Shown here one piece after another: positions 23,876-36,664 of a stretch of DNA of 64,000 nucleotides. The DNA comes from Chlorella sorokiniana. Taxonomy: Eukaryota; Chlorophyta; Trebouxiophyceae; Chlorellales; Chlorellaceae. The stretch is taken from assembly GCA_025917655.1 (NCBI GenBank), contig CP084612.1, forward strand, positions 1,302,001 to 1,366,000, in the 5' to 3' direction. The translations under genes were made by a program, and so were the position numbers. The first letter of the stretch is position 1. Each line of letters starts with the position of its first letter. Below the pieces are notes generated by a model that searched no databases, was not told the DNA's origin, and saw only the letters and a list, made by a program, of their open reading frames with translations.

Positions 23876-25660
23876 TCACATCTTGGCTGCGCTGGCCACG
23901 CCGGGCCCCCGCCGCGCGCTGCTTGATCCACTCGATCATGCCCTGCACCAGGCCATCGCTGACGTCGCTGGAGAACAGCACCTCGTGGTAGCCGCCCGGC
24001 ACCACGTTCAGGTGCTTGTCGGGCGAGGAGACGGCGGCGTAGAACGCCTCGCTGGTGGGGCGAGAGGTGCACCTGCAGAGGACGCAGGGCAGCGCTTGTG
24101 TAGCTTAAGGGATGGCACCCAGGGGCGGTGCAGGGGGTGGGAAAGGCTCACAGTCCACCGGCAATGACCAGCAACTGGCGCTGGCCCCGCCGGCACCGTC
24201 GTGAGCTGCAGCTTGCCGGCTTAGCCCAGCAACAGGCAGCTGGGCAGCCCCGCTGCCGCTCACTTGTCGTTCTGCCCGTGGTGCACGTAGAGCGGCAGAT
24301 TGATGGACGCCCAGTGCTGGCGCAGGAAGCGCATTGCTTTGAGGCCCTCATTGCCGGTGCGAGCGGGCAGCGGGCCCACTGCGCAGGAGCGGGGAGGGAG
24401 GCCGCGGCGGGGAGAAGGGGGAGGGGGAAGGGGTCAACGCCTGCAGGTCCACATCCTGGCGGGTCGTCATACATGGCCACCGAGGCAAGCAGAGCAGCGA
24501 TGGCGGAGCAAGGTGCAGAGGCAACACCCCACCCCCCACCCACCCGTGTTGAGTGGGTCCTCCACATACTCCTTCACCTTCAGGGGGTCTGAAGGGGGGG
24601 GCACGGCGGCAGGCAGGGTCAGGCAGGCTGCAGCTTTCCAGCCTTCATGAAAGCCAAAGGATCCGTCAGAAGGATCGCCGCCAGGCTGAAGGCCCCACCC
24701 GATGCAAACAGCTAGCTAGCTGCTTGCATCCCTCGTGTCCCCAGCCATCAGCTAGCTAGCTGGTTGCATCCCTTGCATCCCCACGCACGCACCCGGGTTC
24801 ATGTCGTTGGGATCCACCGCGGGCACGATGCGCGCCTTGGGCACCACCGCCGCCAGCAGCCCGCCCATGGCGGCCTGAACCCTGCAGAGAATGACGGTAG
24901 CGAGCAGGGTTGGCTGCACACTGGCAAAGCGACACCGCTGCCGTGCCTGCAGGGATCATGATGCACCAAAGCCACAGCGGGCCGCCATGCCCTCGAGGCG
25001 CCAGCGTGCCTTGGTCTCTTATAAGCATGCAGCAAGCTGGGCCCTGCCGCTGCCCACTCACTTGAGCACCGGGTTCCACTCGACATCCAGGGAGGGGGAG
25101 CAGAGCAGCAGCCCCGCCCAGCGGCCCTGGTCGCGCTGGCAGGCCAGCGCCGCCATGAGCCCCCCAGAGAATGTCCTGCAATGAAGGCTGGCACTGCCAA
25201 CGCGGCGCCCGGGTACCGCTGCTTCAAGTCCTCCTCTGCGTATGCGGCATGCGCCAGGAAGTCATCCACGGTCTGCTTGTAGTCCTCCACCAGCGCGCGG
25301 TGCCCTTCACTTTTGCCGTGGCCGACGGCGTCGTAGGCGTACACCGCGATGCCGGCGGCGGCAAACTTCTCAAAGACTGCGGGCGGGGGCAGCAGGCGGT
25401 GACAGCGCACAGCGTCGGCTGCAAACTCGCCCCCAGGCGTGCAGCATCCAACTGACTGCATCATTAGACATTTTCAGGTTCAATCCATCCAACATCCAAA
25501 AATCTCACTCGTCTTGTAGCGCCCCACGTGCTCGCCGATGCCGTGATGGAAGACAAGCAGCGCGACTGGCGGCCCGGCGGCGGGCGTCAGGCAGGAACGC
25601 GACGCCCGCCACCTTTTGGCCCTTGGCCGATGCACGCTCCGACTCAATAAACTGCACCAT
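23876..25660 (-). CDS. Monoacylglycerol lipase-like serine hydrolase (alpha/beta fold)
   Basis: The protein is an alpha/beta hydrolase of the monoacylglycerol lipase/lysophospholipase group that cleaves fatty acids from monoacylglycerols or lysolipids. It starts MVQFIESERASAKGQ, then PVALLVFHHGIGEHVGRY (oxyanion region) and IAVYAYDAVGHGKSEGHRA. The nucleophile elbow is FIAGHSLGG at about 25170. The acid residue is in LYVHHGQND (about 24280) and the catalytic histidine in VPGGYHEVLFSSDV (about 23980). The C-terminus is VASAAKM with the stop at 23878-23876. Frame slips occur near 25590 and just after GHSLGG, where a run of G is one short. About seven exons. The minus frame stays open upstream of 25660 with no homology, so the start is the best supported ATG rather than a proven one. 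Confidence 0.85.
24709..24781. repeat. Tandem AGCTAGCTAGC-containing duplication in intron
   Basis: A unit of about 40 bp beginning CAGCTAGCTAGCTG and continuing to TTGCATCCC occurs twice in an intron of the lipase-like gene. The AGCT core is self-complementary. Confidence 0.7.
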
Positions 25661-27007
25661 GGGTGATTGTGCTGCAGCTGCTGCCGTTGCTGTGTGTGTG
25701 CGATGAGCGAGTGGGCGGCCAGGGGCCCTGATCGGGGTGAGGCCTGCAGGAGCACCGGCAAGGACGGCGGCGCCGGCGTGAGTGGGTTCAGCCCCTGCTG
25801 GAGGTTCAAGGCAACATGGACTGCCTGCCAAGGACCTCAAAGCACTATGGATCTCTTGCAAGCAGGTAGGGCGCGCAGGCACCTGCCGGGGGCCGAGGAC
25901 AGCGCCTGACGAGGGGGACCAGGTGCGGTTTCGTGGCAGGGCGATGTCGAGAGACCAGCATGTACTACGTCCACTACAGCGCTGCGAGTTGGTGACAACC
26001 CTTGAGGCACTCGACATGGGAGCCGACGTGGCGGGAGAGCACAGTGCGGCGTCAAGGCCTCAATCTGCTCCCTAGGCGCATTATTTTCCCTCTTTTGTCG
26101 GACCGGCAAACAAACCAAGCCGCTTGTGAGATTGCTGGGAGGGGCCACGGTTCCAAAGTCGTGGCGGCGTGCTGATTGAAGGAATTTACCAGAAAGGCCG
26201 TCAATTTAGATCGAATGAAACCTACACAGCGATGCACGGCATCCACAACCGGTTCATTGCGCCAGAGCCCTTGTTCTTCACCTCACCCGCCCCGTGCAAG
26301 CCCGTTACCTGCGGCTGGGCCCCGGGCGATACTGCCCTCTCAGCGCACGGCGGGGCAGCAGGGCAGCAGAATCAAGGTCAAGCATGGCCATCAGACACTG
26401 CACTGCAGAACTTCCCTGCATGTGGCAAACCCAACTGCGAGGCCGAACACGATGCGGCACTGGAGGCGGCACGCGCTCAGCTGGATGCCACCAAGGAAGA
26501 GTTTTGGCGCAGGCTGTAAGTTATGGATCCACGTGTGGACCACGTGATCAAGGCCTTGATCTTCATTGACGCGCGGGTTTGGGTGCGCGGAAACGATGTG
26601 GCCATGGGGTGCCCCTCTGCGCACCTGCCCGGCAGTGGCATCCGCGCGCCTAGCCCGCCAGCCACCAAGAGCTCGTCTACTTACTAGCTTCCAGCTGCAG
26701 CTGCTCCAAAGCCATTAGCGGAAAATTGGTGCCAGAAGCGCAATGGCCCCAGCACTTTCAAGGACATGCAAGTGTGGGAAAGGCTGTACAGGCGAGTCGC
26801 GACAATAGAGGCTCATTTATTAAAACTTGCTTTTTGTTGCAGAAATGGTATGCATGTTCTGGAGGTTATAGGCAGCAGCAAGAGTGCCGCCGGGCAGCTT
26901 TGAGATGTCGGCGTGTTGGCGCCAGGCGGCGGATGCCGCCAATCTGGACAACCTCCCGTGCCCCTATCATATGTGGTCGCTGTCCACTTTGATCATAATT
27001 CAGCCCG
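25661..27007. other. Divergent intergenic region (lipase-like / UPF1) with a weak small ORF
   Basis: This 1.35-kb stretch has lower GC than the genes. One plus-strand frame from ATG 26232 ends in a helical segment (ALEAARAQLDATKEEFWRRL, near 26510) directly followed by GTAAGT, a good donor sequence. That might be one exon of an unrecognised small gene, but no partner exon is convincing. The rest should hold the promoters of the flanking genes. Confidence 0.35.
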
Positions 27008-30000
27008 ATGGCGGGCGAGGGGAGCTTGTTTTCTCAGGCTGGCGCCTCCCAAGCAGAGCCGTTCGACTTTGGTACGATAACCGAGTCTCAACTGCAGTCC
27101 CAAGTCGATTTCAGTTTCCTAGACTTCAACCAGACGCAGCAGCCGGCGTTTGACGACTATGGCGACCTCAGCCTGCCCCAAGCGTCGCAGGCGAGCGCGT
27201 TGATTGCTGCTTGCCAGCATCAAGATGCATTTTGCCCGGCTGCAGGGTCGTCACTGCGCGATCGCGCCCCACATGCTCAAGCATGCCGCCGCCGCCGCCG
27301 CCGTTTCCGCCGCTCCAGGTGCCAACGTTCCAGCCCACACAGGGCGATGCAGCGCTGGGGCTGGATGTAGCGCTGGGGAACTTGTCATTCCAAGACACTG
27401 TGGAGGAGGCAGCCGCGCCTGAGCAGCCGACGGAGCTGCCAGAATGGGCTTGCGCGTGAGTGGTACCCCCAGCCGCCACTGCGGCAGCCCTCCTGCCCGC
27501 TTGGCAGCCCTTCTGCATGCATCCACAGCCCTCCCCTCTGCGCTCCCCCAGCTACTGCGGCATCCACAATCCGGCCTGCGTGGTCAAGTGCCTGACCACG
27601 GGCAAGTGGTTCTGCAACGGGCGCGTCACCGGCACCGCCTCCTGCATCATCACCCACCTGGTCAAGGCCAAGCTGCGCGAGGTGTCCCTGCACCGCGACT
27701 CGCCCCTGGGCGAGACGGTGCTGGAGTGCTACAACTCGGGGTCGCGCAACGTCTTCTCCCTGGGCTTTGTGCCACTCAAAGACGAGAACACAGGCAAGCC
27801 GCGCGGCAAGAGGGGCGGCGGGGCTGCTCCCCCGGCCCGTGGCCGGCGTGCTGCTTTGCTTGTGCAGCCCTGCTGGCCAGGCTGCTAGCCAGGACCTGGC
27901 TGGAGTCTGTTGATGGCGCTGGACCCTGCCACTGAACACGGCACCTTGCCGTCGTGCTGCCCGCAGTAGTGCTGCTGGCCCGTGACACCCCCTGGCGCCC
28001 CCGGCATCCGGGACCTCAGCATCGACATGAGCCAGTGGCAGCCGCTGATTGAGGACCGCGCCTTTGTGTCCTGGCTGGTCAAGGTGGGTCCTGCAGCCAG
28101 AACCAAGGCCCGTGCGGATTGGGGGAATGCTGAGCGTTTATCCGGGACAGCAGCGTGGCGGGCGGGGAGGTAGCACCCTGCGCAGGCCTTTGCTGAGCCG
28201 GGGGAGGGGGGCCATGCCCCCGCCTGCCCCAGCAGCATGCCTGCTGCTTTTGTGCTTGCTTTCTTGCCGCAAAGGCGGCTAGTGTGCGCCGCCGTGCTCC
28301 CTCTGCTTGACGCCTGTCGCTGCCGCCGCCCGCCCTGTGGCAGATGCCCAGCGAGGCGGAGGTGTCGCGGGCGCGCCACCTCACCATGCACCAGGCCACA
28401 CGGCTGGAGGAGCTGTGGCGCAGCAACCCGGCAGCCTCTGGTGCGCGCTGCCTGGGGAGCAGAAGCTGCCCACTGCTCACCCGGCAGCCCGCCAGTGCTC
28501 ATGCGATCGGGGTTTGCTCCACCGTCTCGTGGCATGTGTTGCCGGGCTGATTGGGTGGCCTCCCACTTGCGTTGCAACCACATCCCCCCCCCCCCTTCCC
28601 TGCGGTGCAGTGGAGGAGCTGAGCCAGCCGGGGCAGGAGGAGGAGCCGCTGCCGGTGGCGCTGCGGTACGACGACGCGTACCAGTACCAGAACGTGTTTG
28701 GGCCGCTGCTCAAGCTGGAGGCCGATTACGACAAGGCGATGAAGGAGAACCAGGTGGGGGCCGGAGGGGTGGATGGGCATGTCGGTGCCTGCCTTGGGAG
28801 GCACATCTCGGTGCCGCTGCTCATGCCGAACTCGCCTCCCCTGGTCGCACGCAGGTCCGGGAGAACGTGACCGTGCACTGGGGCGTGGGCCTGAACAAGA
28901 AGACGGTGGCGCGCTTCTACTACCCCAAGGATGCGGCGGACCTGCGCCTCATGATTGGTGGGTCGGCCGTTGCTTGTGTGTGTGTGTGTGGGGGCGCGCG
29001 CAGTGTCGGGATGTCGGTGTCAGGTGGGGCTGATGGGTGATCGATGATGCATGTCTTTGTGGGGCGAGGCGGGAACCAGGGGCAAGGGCCACTTGTGTAA
29101 GCTGGAGGCCGCTGTTCCTGGCAACAGGTTTGCCCAGTTGCATCACCACGTCGCTGTTTCATCCCGCAGGTGACGAGCTGCGGCTGCGCCACCCGTGCCC
29201 CCGCGTGGGCTCCCCGCCCTGGGCGGGCATCGGCTTTGTGAGCCGACTGGACGACGCGAGCGAGGAGGTGGCGATCGAGCTGCGCGGCAAGGAGAAGGGG
29301 CAGGCCAGCATACCCACCGACATCACCACCGGCTTCATCGGTGCGGCGGCGGGGGCGACTGGGCCGCTGGCTTGCCTGCTTGTTGGCACTCGCCTGCCTG
29401 TCTGCTGAGCGCTCAAAGCTGCGAGGGCGTTGCTGCTGCACTGCCACCGCCATGCCCCGCACCACGCATGCACCACCTGCCCCTGAGGGTCTGACCCTCC
29501 AATCCCCCCCCGCCCCCTTCCACCCCCTCAGTCGAGTACGTGTGGAAGGGCACCAGCTACGAGCGCATGCAGCGCGCCATGAAGACGTTTGCGGTGGACG
29601 AGACCTCGGTGTCTGGCTACCTGTTCCACAAGTGAGTGGGGGGTGAGGTGGCGGTGGTGGTGGTGGTGGTGGTGGTGGGTGGGGGATGAGATGGTGGTGG
29701 TGGTGGTGGCGGTGGCAGCAGCAAGCCAGTGCTGTAGGCCTTGGGGGCTGCCTCATGCAGGCTGGGGCGCCCAGCTACAACGACAGCACCGGACTCCTCT
29801 TGGCGTTGCTGCTCCACCCTCCTTCCTCCTTCAACTCTCCCCTCCCGCGCACGTCCCCCATCTTCCACCCTCGCCCTCCCACCCCCCCACCCCTCCCCAG
29901 GATTCTGGGTCACCAGATCGAGGAGCAGGCGCTGAAGGTGACCCTGCCCAAGCGGCTGACGGCCCCCGGGCTGCCCGAGCTGAACCACTCGCAGGCGGAG

Positions 30001-33000
30001 GCGGTGCAGCGCGTGCTGCAGCAGCCGCTGAGCCTGATCCAGGGCCCCCGGGCACCGGCAAGACAGTCACCTCAGCCACCATCGTGTACCAGGTGCGCTG
30101 CCGGGGCATGGCCATCCGCAGCCCCAAGCTGCAGCCTGCCACAGGCTGAGCTGCACGGCACGCTCGCGACACACATTCGCCGCGGCGCCTCGCCTGCTTC
30201 CTGCCCGCAATGCAGCTTGCCACTTGGGACATGGGCCCCTGCCATGCGGCCGGCCTCCAACAGCTGGCCTACTCACTCGTCCCCCAACTGACAATTGTGT
30301 ATCCTGTTGTGTTTGCCCCCCCCCCCCCCACCCCCACCCCCACCCCCACTCCAACCTTCCCCAGCTGGCCAAGATGGGCCAGGGCCAAGTGCTGGTCACC
30401 GCCCCCTCCAACATCGCGGTGGACCACCTGGCGGACCGCATCTCCCAGACGGGTCTGCGCGTGGTGCGGCTGCAGGCGCGGTCGCGGGAGGCGGTGGGCA
30501 CCACCGTGGAGCACCTCACCCTGCACTACCAGGTGTGTGTGCGCTTGTGTGCGTGTGTGTGTGTGTCTTGTGTGGGGGATGGTTGCTATTGAGCAGCGCA
30601 GCCTGCCGCCGCTGCCAGCTTGCGTCTCGGCTCTCTGCCGTGCCACAACGCCATTCGTGTTCTGCGCCGCAGGTAGAGCACCTGGACATCGCCGAGGCGC
30701 AGGAGCTGCGCAAGCTGCGGCTGCTCAAGGCGGAGCTGGGAGAGCTGGCGGGGCCCGGTGGGCGGCTGGCTGCCGGGGAAGGGGGCGCCGACAGCAGCAG
30801 GCTGGCCGGCTTGCTTGAGGCGCGGCTCGTCCGGCCGATTGCCTGGTGCCTGACTGGCTGGCTGGCTTCTTACTGGACCGCCCCCTCCCCAACTTACTCT
30901 GCAGACGAGCGCAAGTACAAGGCGTTGAAACGCAACCTGGAGCGCGAGATTTTGCAGGTGGGCGGAACAAGTGTGCAGGCCTGCAATGAGGGATTAAAAA
31001 CGAAGGGTCAAATGAAGCTGTCCGCCCCCTCGCTGCGACAGCGCACCTCCCGCCTGCCCCTTGTTCCTCGCTGCAGGCCGCCGATGTGGTGTGCGCGACG
31101 TGCGCGGGCGCGGGCGACTCGCGGCTGGCCAACTTCCGCTTCCGCCGCCTGCTGATTGACGAGGCGACCCAGGCAGTGGAGCCTGAGGCCATGATCCCGC
31201 TGGTCATGGGGGCCAAGCAGGTGGGGCGGAGCGCCGGCGAGTGGGGCGGCCGATGCGCCGGCTGTGCAAACGGGAGCTTGGTCACAGCGTCCAGGCAGAG
31301 GCGTTACGAGGCAGCACGACGTCATTGTATGTCCCAGAGCCTGCTGAGGAACCGGCGGGGTTGGCTGACGGCTCGCTGCCGCCTGCCTGCCCATCCGCCC
31401 CCACTTCCCTGCAGCTGGTGCTGGTGGGGGACCACTGCCAGCTGGGCCCCGTGGTGCTCTCCAAGTCGGCCGCCCGCGCCGGCCTCAGCCAGTCGCTGTT
31501 CGAGCGGCTCATGCTGCTGGGGGTGAAGCCCATCCGGCTGGCGGTGCAGTACCGCATGCACCCCGCGCTCAGGTGCGGGCAGCACCGCTGCAGTACTGCC
31601 GCAGCCGCACCAAGACAGCACGTGCCACCTCGGCGCGGGTCGGGCCCCAGGCTGCCCCATCAACCCCCCATCACACCAGCCTGTGCATGTCGTGTCCGTT
31701 GTCCCGTGTCCACATCCCCACCCCTCTCCAATCATACACTGTCTCGTCTTCACCGTCCCTTTCTCCCACACACACTCTCGCGTCTCTCCCCCCCGACCCA
31801 CCCTCCCCCACTCGCGTCTCTCCCCCCCGACCCACCCCCTTCCCCCTGTTGCAGCGAGTTCCCCTCCAACACTTTCTACGAGGGCGCGCTGCAGAACGGC
31901 ATCACCGTGGCGGAGCGCACGCGCACCGACGTGAGCACCCCCCTCCCTCCAGCCCCCGCACCCCCTCAGGCCCCGCACCCCCAGCTGGGGCACAGCGGCG
32001 CCGCGGGGCAGGGCCGTTCAACCCTGCACGCCCCCTACCTTTGTCCCATGGCCAGGCTGTGCTTCTGGCTGTCGCGGCCTGAGTTGCTCTTCCTCGGGTC
32101 CGCACACTGTACCCCTGAACCCCCATCGCGCCCCCTGCCCCCCCCCCCTCCTCCCCATCGGCAGGTGCTGTTCCCCTGGCCCACCGAGAAGCCCTGCATG
32201 TTCTACGTGCAGCTGGGCTCCGAGGAGATCTCCGCCTCCGGCACCTCCTACCTCAACCGCACCGAGGCGGCGGCGGTGGAGAAGATCGTGACGCACCTGC
32301 TCAAGTCGGGTGAGGCACGACCGGCGCCCCTGGCCATTGCTTGCGGGATTGGAGGGGCAAGGGGCATGGAGGCCAGGGATGCCCGGCCGCTGCCAGGCGC
32401 TGCCAGGCGATGCCAGACGCTGCCAGCAACACGCCAAGGGCCGCGCCGCCGCCCGGCTGCAGGCGTGCCGCCCGCCCAGATCGGCATCATCACCCCTTAC
32501 GAGGGCCAGCGCGCGCACGTGGTGGGCGTGATGGCGCGCAGCGGCTCCATGCGCCAGACGATGTATGCCGAGGTGGAGTGCGCCTCGGTGGACTCCTTCC
32601 AGGTGGGGGAGCGGCTGAGATGGTGGGCAGGTGGTGGCTGGGAAAGCATGGCTGCAAGGCGGGGCGTGTGCGTCAGTGTGGTGGAACCGAGGTCGCGGGG
32701 AAGGCCCTTTTAGGGATGGGCTGACCATCTCAGCCATGGAAGGCCCCTGAGAGGCACGCCCGGGCTGTGGGAGTTCCCAGATCGACAAGCCAGCCAGCTT
32801 CTGTGGCGCGATGGTGCGGCCGTGCCCGCAGCTTCGCGCCCACGACGTCCCTTTGCTTGCCGCGCGCCTGCAGGGGCGGGAGAAGGATTACATCATCCTC
32901 TCCTGCGTGCGCTCCAACGAGCACCAGGTGGGCCGGGAGCCTCCAACCGTGGGGTTCACGCCGCCCTGCCGCCATCTCCACCTCCAATGCTCCCCACCCC

Positions 33001-34051
33001 TCCTGCCCCTGCCACCCGCTGCCTGCCCCCTGCCCTGCTCAGCAATCAGCGCCTGTGCTGCGCTGCCCTCGCCCATCTCTCTCCCCCTCTGCCCCCCGCA
33101 CCCCCTTTGCACACACTCGCACAACCTCCACACCCATCCCCTCGACAGAGTCAGTCAACACTCTCCCCTGTGAACCCCCCCACACACACACACACACACC
33201 CGCCCCCATGCAGGGCATCGGCTTCCTGGCCGACCCGCGCCGCCTCAACGTGGCCCTCACCCGCGCCCGCTACGGCCTCGTGCTGCTGGGCAACCCCAGG
33301 GTGCTGTCGCGGCAGGCCATCTGGAACGCGCTGCTCTACCACTTCAAGGAGAACGGCGCGCTGGTGGAGGGTGAGTGGGGGTGTGAGTGGCCAGACGTGG
33401 CGTGTGTGTCGGCTGTCATGTCGTGATCGCCGGCGGCCTTGCTAGCCCAAAACTGGCACCCTGGGGTCTGACGTCCGCCTGCCCGCTCCCCGCTGCTCAG
33501 GCCCGCTGACCAACCTGAAGCAGAGCATGGTGCAGCTGCAGCGCCCGCGCCGCCTCTTCGACGCCGGCAGCTTCGGCCTGGGCGGCGCGCTGTCCACGCG
33601 CTTCCGCCCCGTGGAGCAGGCCGGGCAGCGTCATGACCGAGAGGGCCCGCCGCCGGGCTTTGAAAACGGCAGGGGCGGGGGCGGCGGCGGCGGCGGCAGG
33701 GGCGGCGCAGACGGCAGCCACGCGTACGAGCGCCAGCTGCCCCCAGCAGCAACCCCTACGCGATCCCGGCGCCTGCAGCCTGCGGCGGCCAGTGCGCGGG
33801 GCGGCCGCGACGTGCGGCAGCCCGCGCGCGGCGGCGGCGGCGGCCGACGGCGGCGGCGGCGCGGGCAGCCAGCCGGCCTTTGCCACCCAGGTCCCCAGCC
33901 AGTTCGCCTTCACCCAGAGCTTCACGCAGCGGCTGAGCCAGGACAGCTTCGCGCCCCCAGCGAGCTCGACTTTGCGGGAGGCGCGCAGTCGCAGGCGACC
34001 GCGGGGCTGTCCCAGGCAGCCTACGACTCTTACTTTGACAGCAAGCAGTAG
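27008..34051 (+). CDS. UPF1: UPF1 RNA helicase, nonsense-mediated mRNA decay
   Basis: UPF1 is the ATP-dependent SF1 helicase central to nonsense-mediated decay in the cytoplasm. An acidic N-terminus with SQ/TQ sites leads to the CH domain ([35 protein letters not shown], about 27450-27790). The 1B domain follows ([12 protein letters not shown], WVGxGLNKK-like block, 28660-29340), then [15 protein letters not shown] and [13 protein letters not shown]. The Walker A region at about 30045-30075 is one C short of [92 protein letters not shown] and [20 protein letters not shown] complete the helicase core. The tail is Gly/Arg rich with SQ/TQ sites, ending YDSYFDSKQ at 34051. About eighteen exons. 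The first intron and one within the CH domain fit only with GC donors. The third zinc site lacks its usual Cys residues. There is a frame slip after LLARDTP at about 28000. Confidence 0.95.
29649..29718. repeat. (GGT)n simple repeat in UPF1 intron
   Basis: Two runs of GGT, separated by a short G-rich spacer, sit at the 5' end of an intron. The plus strand is G-rich and could fold as a G-quadruplex in RNA. Confidence 0.8.
31780..31850. repeat. Pyrimidine-rich tandem duplication next to a splice acceptor in UPF1
   Basis: A unit of about 33 bp (CTCGCGTCTCTCCCCCCCGA and following bases) occurs twice just upstream of the acceptor of the exon that starts with [11 protein letters not shown], forming a very long polypyrimidine tract. 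Confidence 0.75.
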
Positions 34052-35325
34052 CCCGGCCCGTGCGCCCCCATGCACAGCATCCCCAAGCAGGCAGCCCAAC
34101 ACCCATCATCACGAACACGAACACTCAAGCAACACATGTGCAGCGACAGTCTGGCGAGAGTCAAACTGCGCTCGACAGCCAACAGCAGCAGCAGCGGCGC
34201 AGGCAGCGCCAGGCAGGGAGCTCACCGAAGGCAGGAAGCCAAGTTCCTTACAGACCCAAACGCCCTGCCCAGCTGGCAACCAACGGGCAGGCAGCGCCGC
34301 CAGTGCACCCCTCTTGGGGGAGCTGGCGGCGCAGAGGCAAGCAGGCGGGGAGTGCCACCCCAGGTGAGCAATGCTGGCAGCGCGCGCTGAGCCGGCTAGT
34401 GCACCAGCTGCTGACTGTGCGCTTGCAGCGCTCTTCCTGAGGCGGCACGCCCTGTTTGCAGGCCAAGGTCGGCTGGAGCTGCAAGCTGCAGGGCGGCAGG
34501 GGGCGTCAGGCCTGGACATGGCCAGCCGCCTGCCAGCTACTAGTGGAGGAGCTGGTAGCCTGCGCAGTGCTGGCGGGCAGGCAGCGCGCCGCTTGAGCGC
34601 ACACCTTGTCGGCTCAGCTGCGGACTGCCCGCCTGCCACCCTGGCTGCCCATATGCGTGGCATGCCACACCGAGGGGTGGATCGCTAGCCCGGCTCTGAT
34701 GCGGCCTGGTTTCTGTGCAGTGTCAGGGCAGCTCGCGCGGCAGTGCTTTGCAACGCAGCCTGCCCGCCGTGCCTCTTTTCCGCCGCTGTGTCTCAATGTG
34801 GTTGCGCATCCTGCTGCGAGTGTAAGTGTCTCTGCCCACACTGGCCAAAGAGTGGCCCGGCATGCTGCCGGTTTCAGCCTAGTTGCATTGAGATTGGGAG
34901 CAATCTGCCGCACTCGCCGCCGTTGTGCTTGCCGCTGTGCCGCTCCCCCACACCCTCTCCCATGCCTTTCAACCGCGCTTGGCCCTCCACAGCTCACAGC
35001 CCTCTGGAGGCACATCTTTATCCCCAGTCCCTCCTCGCTGCGCTGCCTGGAGGCAGCTGGCCTCGTCCTCCTTGTCTAATCCCCCGCTGGCTCACTCAAC
35101 GTCACCACGGCTAGCTCTGGGGCTAGCTGCGCCTGGGGTGTGGAGAGTCCTTGTTCTGCGAACCGTGTTGGGGACCTGCAGGTTGGTGTTGCACATTGCT
35201 ACAAGCTGTTCCGCGTGCTTCATGACCTGAGCTCTCAACAGCGCAGCACGTTCTCAAGGTGCAGGGCAGCACGGTGGGTCGAAAGGCTGCAGGGCAGGCA
35301 TTTCTTCGACAATCTGCCGCTACTG
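34052..35325. other. Convergent intergenic region (UPF1 / PPR)
   Basis: The 1.27 kb hold the two 3' flanks. Short open frames are present but none has a recognisable domain, splice support or consistent composition. Confidence 0.45.
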
Positions 35326-36630
35326 CTACCAATCGTCCTCATCCTCTTGCTGCTCGTAGTATCCGTGCCAGCGGTGGTCCTCCGGCTGCTGCTCGCCGCC
35401 CTCCGCCTCCTCCGCCGCCGCCTCCCCCTCCTCTGCTGCATCCGCTGGCGCCGCGTCGCCCTCGCGCCCTTCCAGCTCAGCCAGCGCGGTTGCCGCCACG
35501 TCGGCGCGTTTGTGGTAGCGAGCGGCTGCATTGCATCACAGCAGAGGGGGAGGGAGGGCTGAAAGGGCGTCGCTCAGGCCAGGCGTGTGCGGCTCACAGG
35601 GCCGCCTCTCCTGCAGCTCTGATCCTTCCCAGCAGCCAGCGGGGCATGCCCCAGGGCGCATAAACCAGGCCCCGTCGGGCTCCGACGCACGCGGTCTCAT
35701 GCGCACAGCCAGCAAGCGCCGCCCACCCGCAAGCAGCGTGCTCCAGGAGGCTCTGTCTGGCTGGACGCCCTGTGCCGCCATGCGCCGCAGGTAGGCCACC
35801 CCGCATCCACGCCGTACGTGAACACCTCCACCTGTTTGTTGGTTTTTTTGGGGGGAGCGGGTGGGGGAGGGGGAGGTGGGTGTTTGTGTTGCGGGGGGGA
35901 GAGGGGCGCGGGGGGCAAGCAGGGCAGGCAGCTTTCGGCAAGCAAGGCTGAGGGGGCGCTGCCGCCTGGACGAGCGGCGGAGGTGCCATACAGGCGACCA
36001 GCCTGAAGCAGCCGCTGTGGGGCAGGCCGCGCCCAGTTCCCCCGGCGCTGCCGCCCGCGCCCCTGCAGCTGGTCCTCGCCTTGAGCATGGCGTTGTGGGT
36101 GACGGTGGTGGGGCGGATGCGCCGCGCCTCCATCTGGCGCCACAGCTCCCGCGCCAGCGCCGCCTGCCGCCCGCCGCGCAGCCAGAGATGAGGGAGGTGA
36201 AGGTGTGGACGTCGGGGGACAGGCCCGCGCCCTGGGGGGGGGTTTTGGAAGGTGACGGCGCGTGTGGATGATGGTTGTGCGGGCGGGGCAGTACAGGAGC
36301 GGAGAAGCAGTACAGCCTGGAGTGTACGGCTCAGAGGGACGCTCTTGCCTGCCAGCCACACGGGCGTCAAACGCTGTGCAAACGGCAGCCAGCGAGCCCG
36401 GGTGCAGGCTGGCTGCCGCCCACAGGTGCTGCCGCAGCAGCAGCGGGAGGAGCTCACCAGGAGGGAGCGCAGGAGGGCGACGCCGTCGGCCATGTGCCAG
36501 CGCCCCACCCGCGTGCAGGCGCTGATGGCGGCGTTGAAGAGGGGCAGGCTGGGCGCCAGGCGCGCGTGGCGCAGCGTGCTGAGGCTCAGCGGCCCCGCCA
36601 CGCGCGGCGCTGCGCCGCCGGCAACGACCG

Positions 36631-36664
<34 letters not shown>

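Noticed and set aside
27860-28000. UPF1 read straight through the CH-domain intron ([16 protein letters not shown])
   Set aside because: Read-through gives a non-homologous Gly/Arg stretch and a stop; splicing from the GC donor gives the conserved VVLL block.
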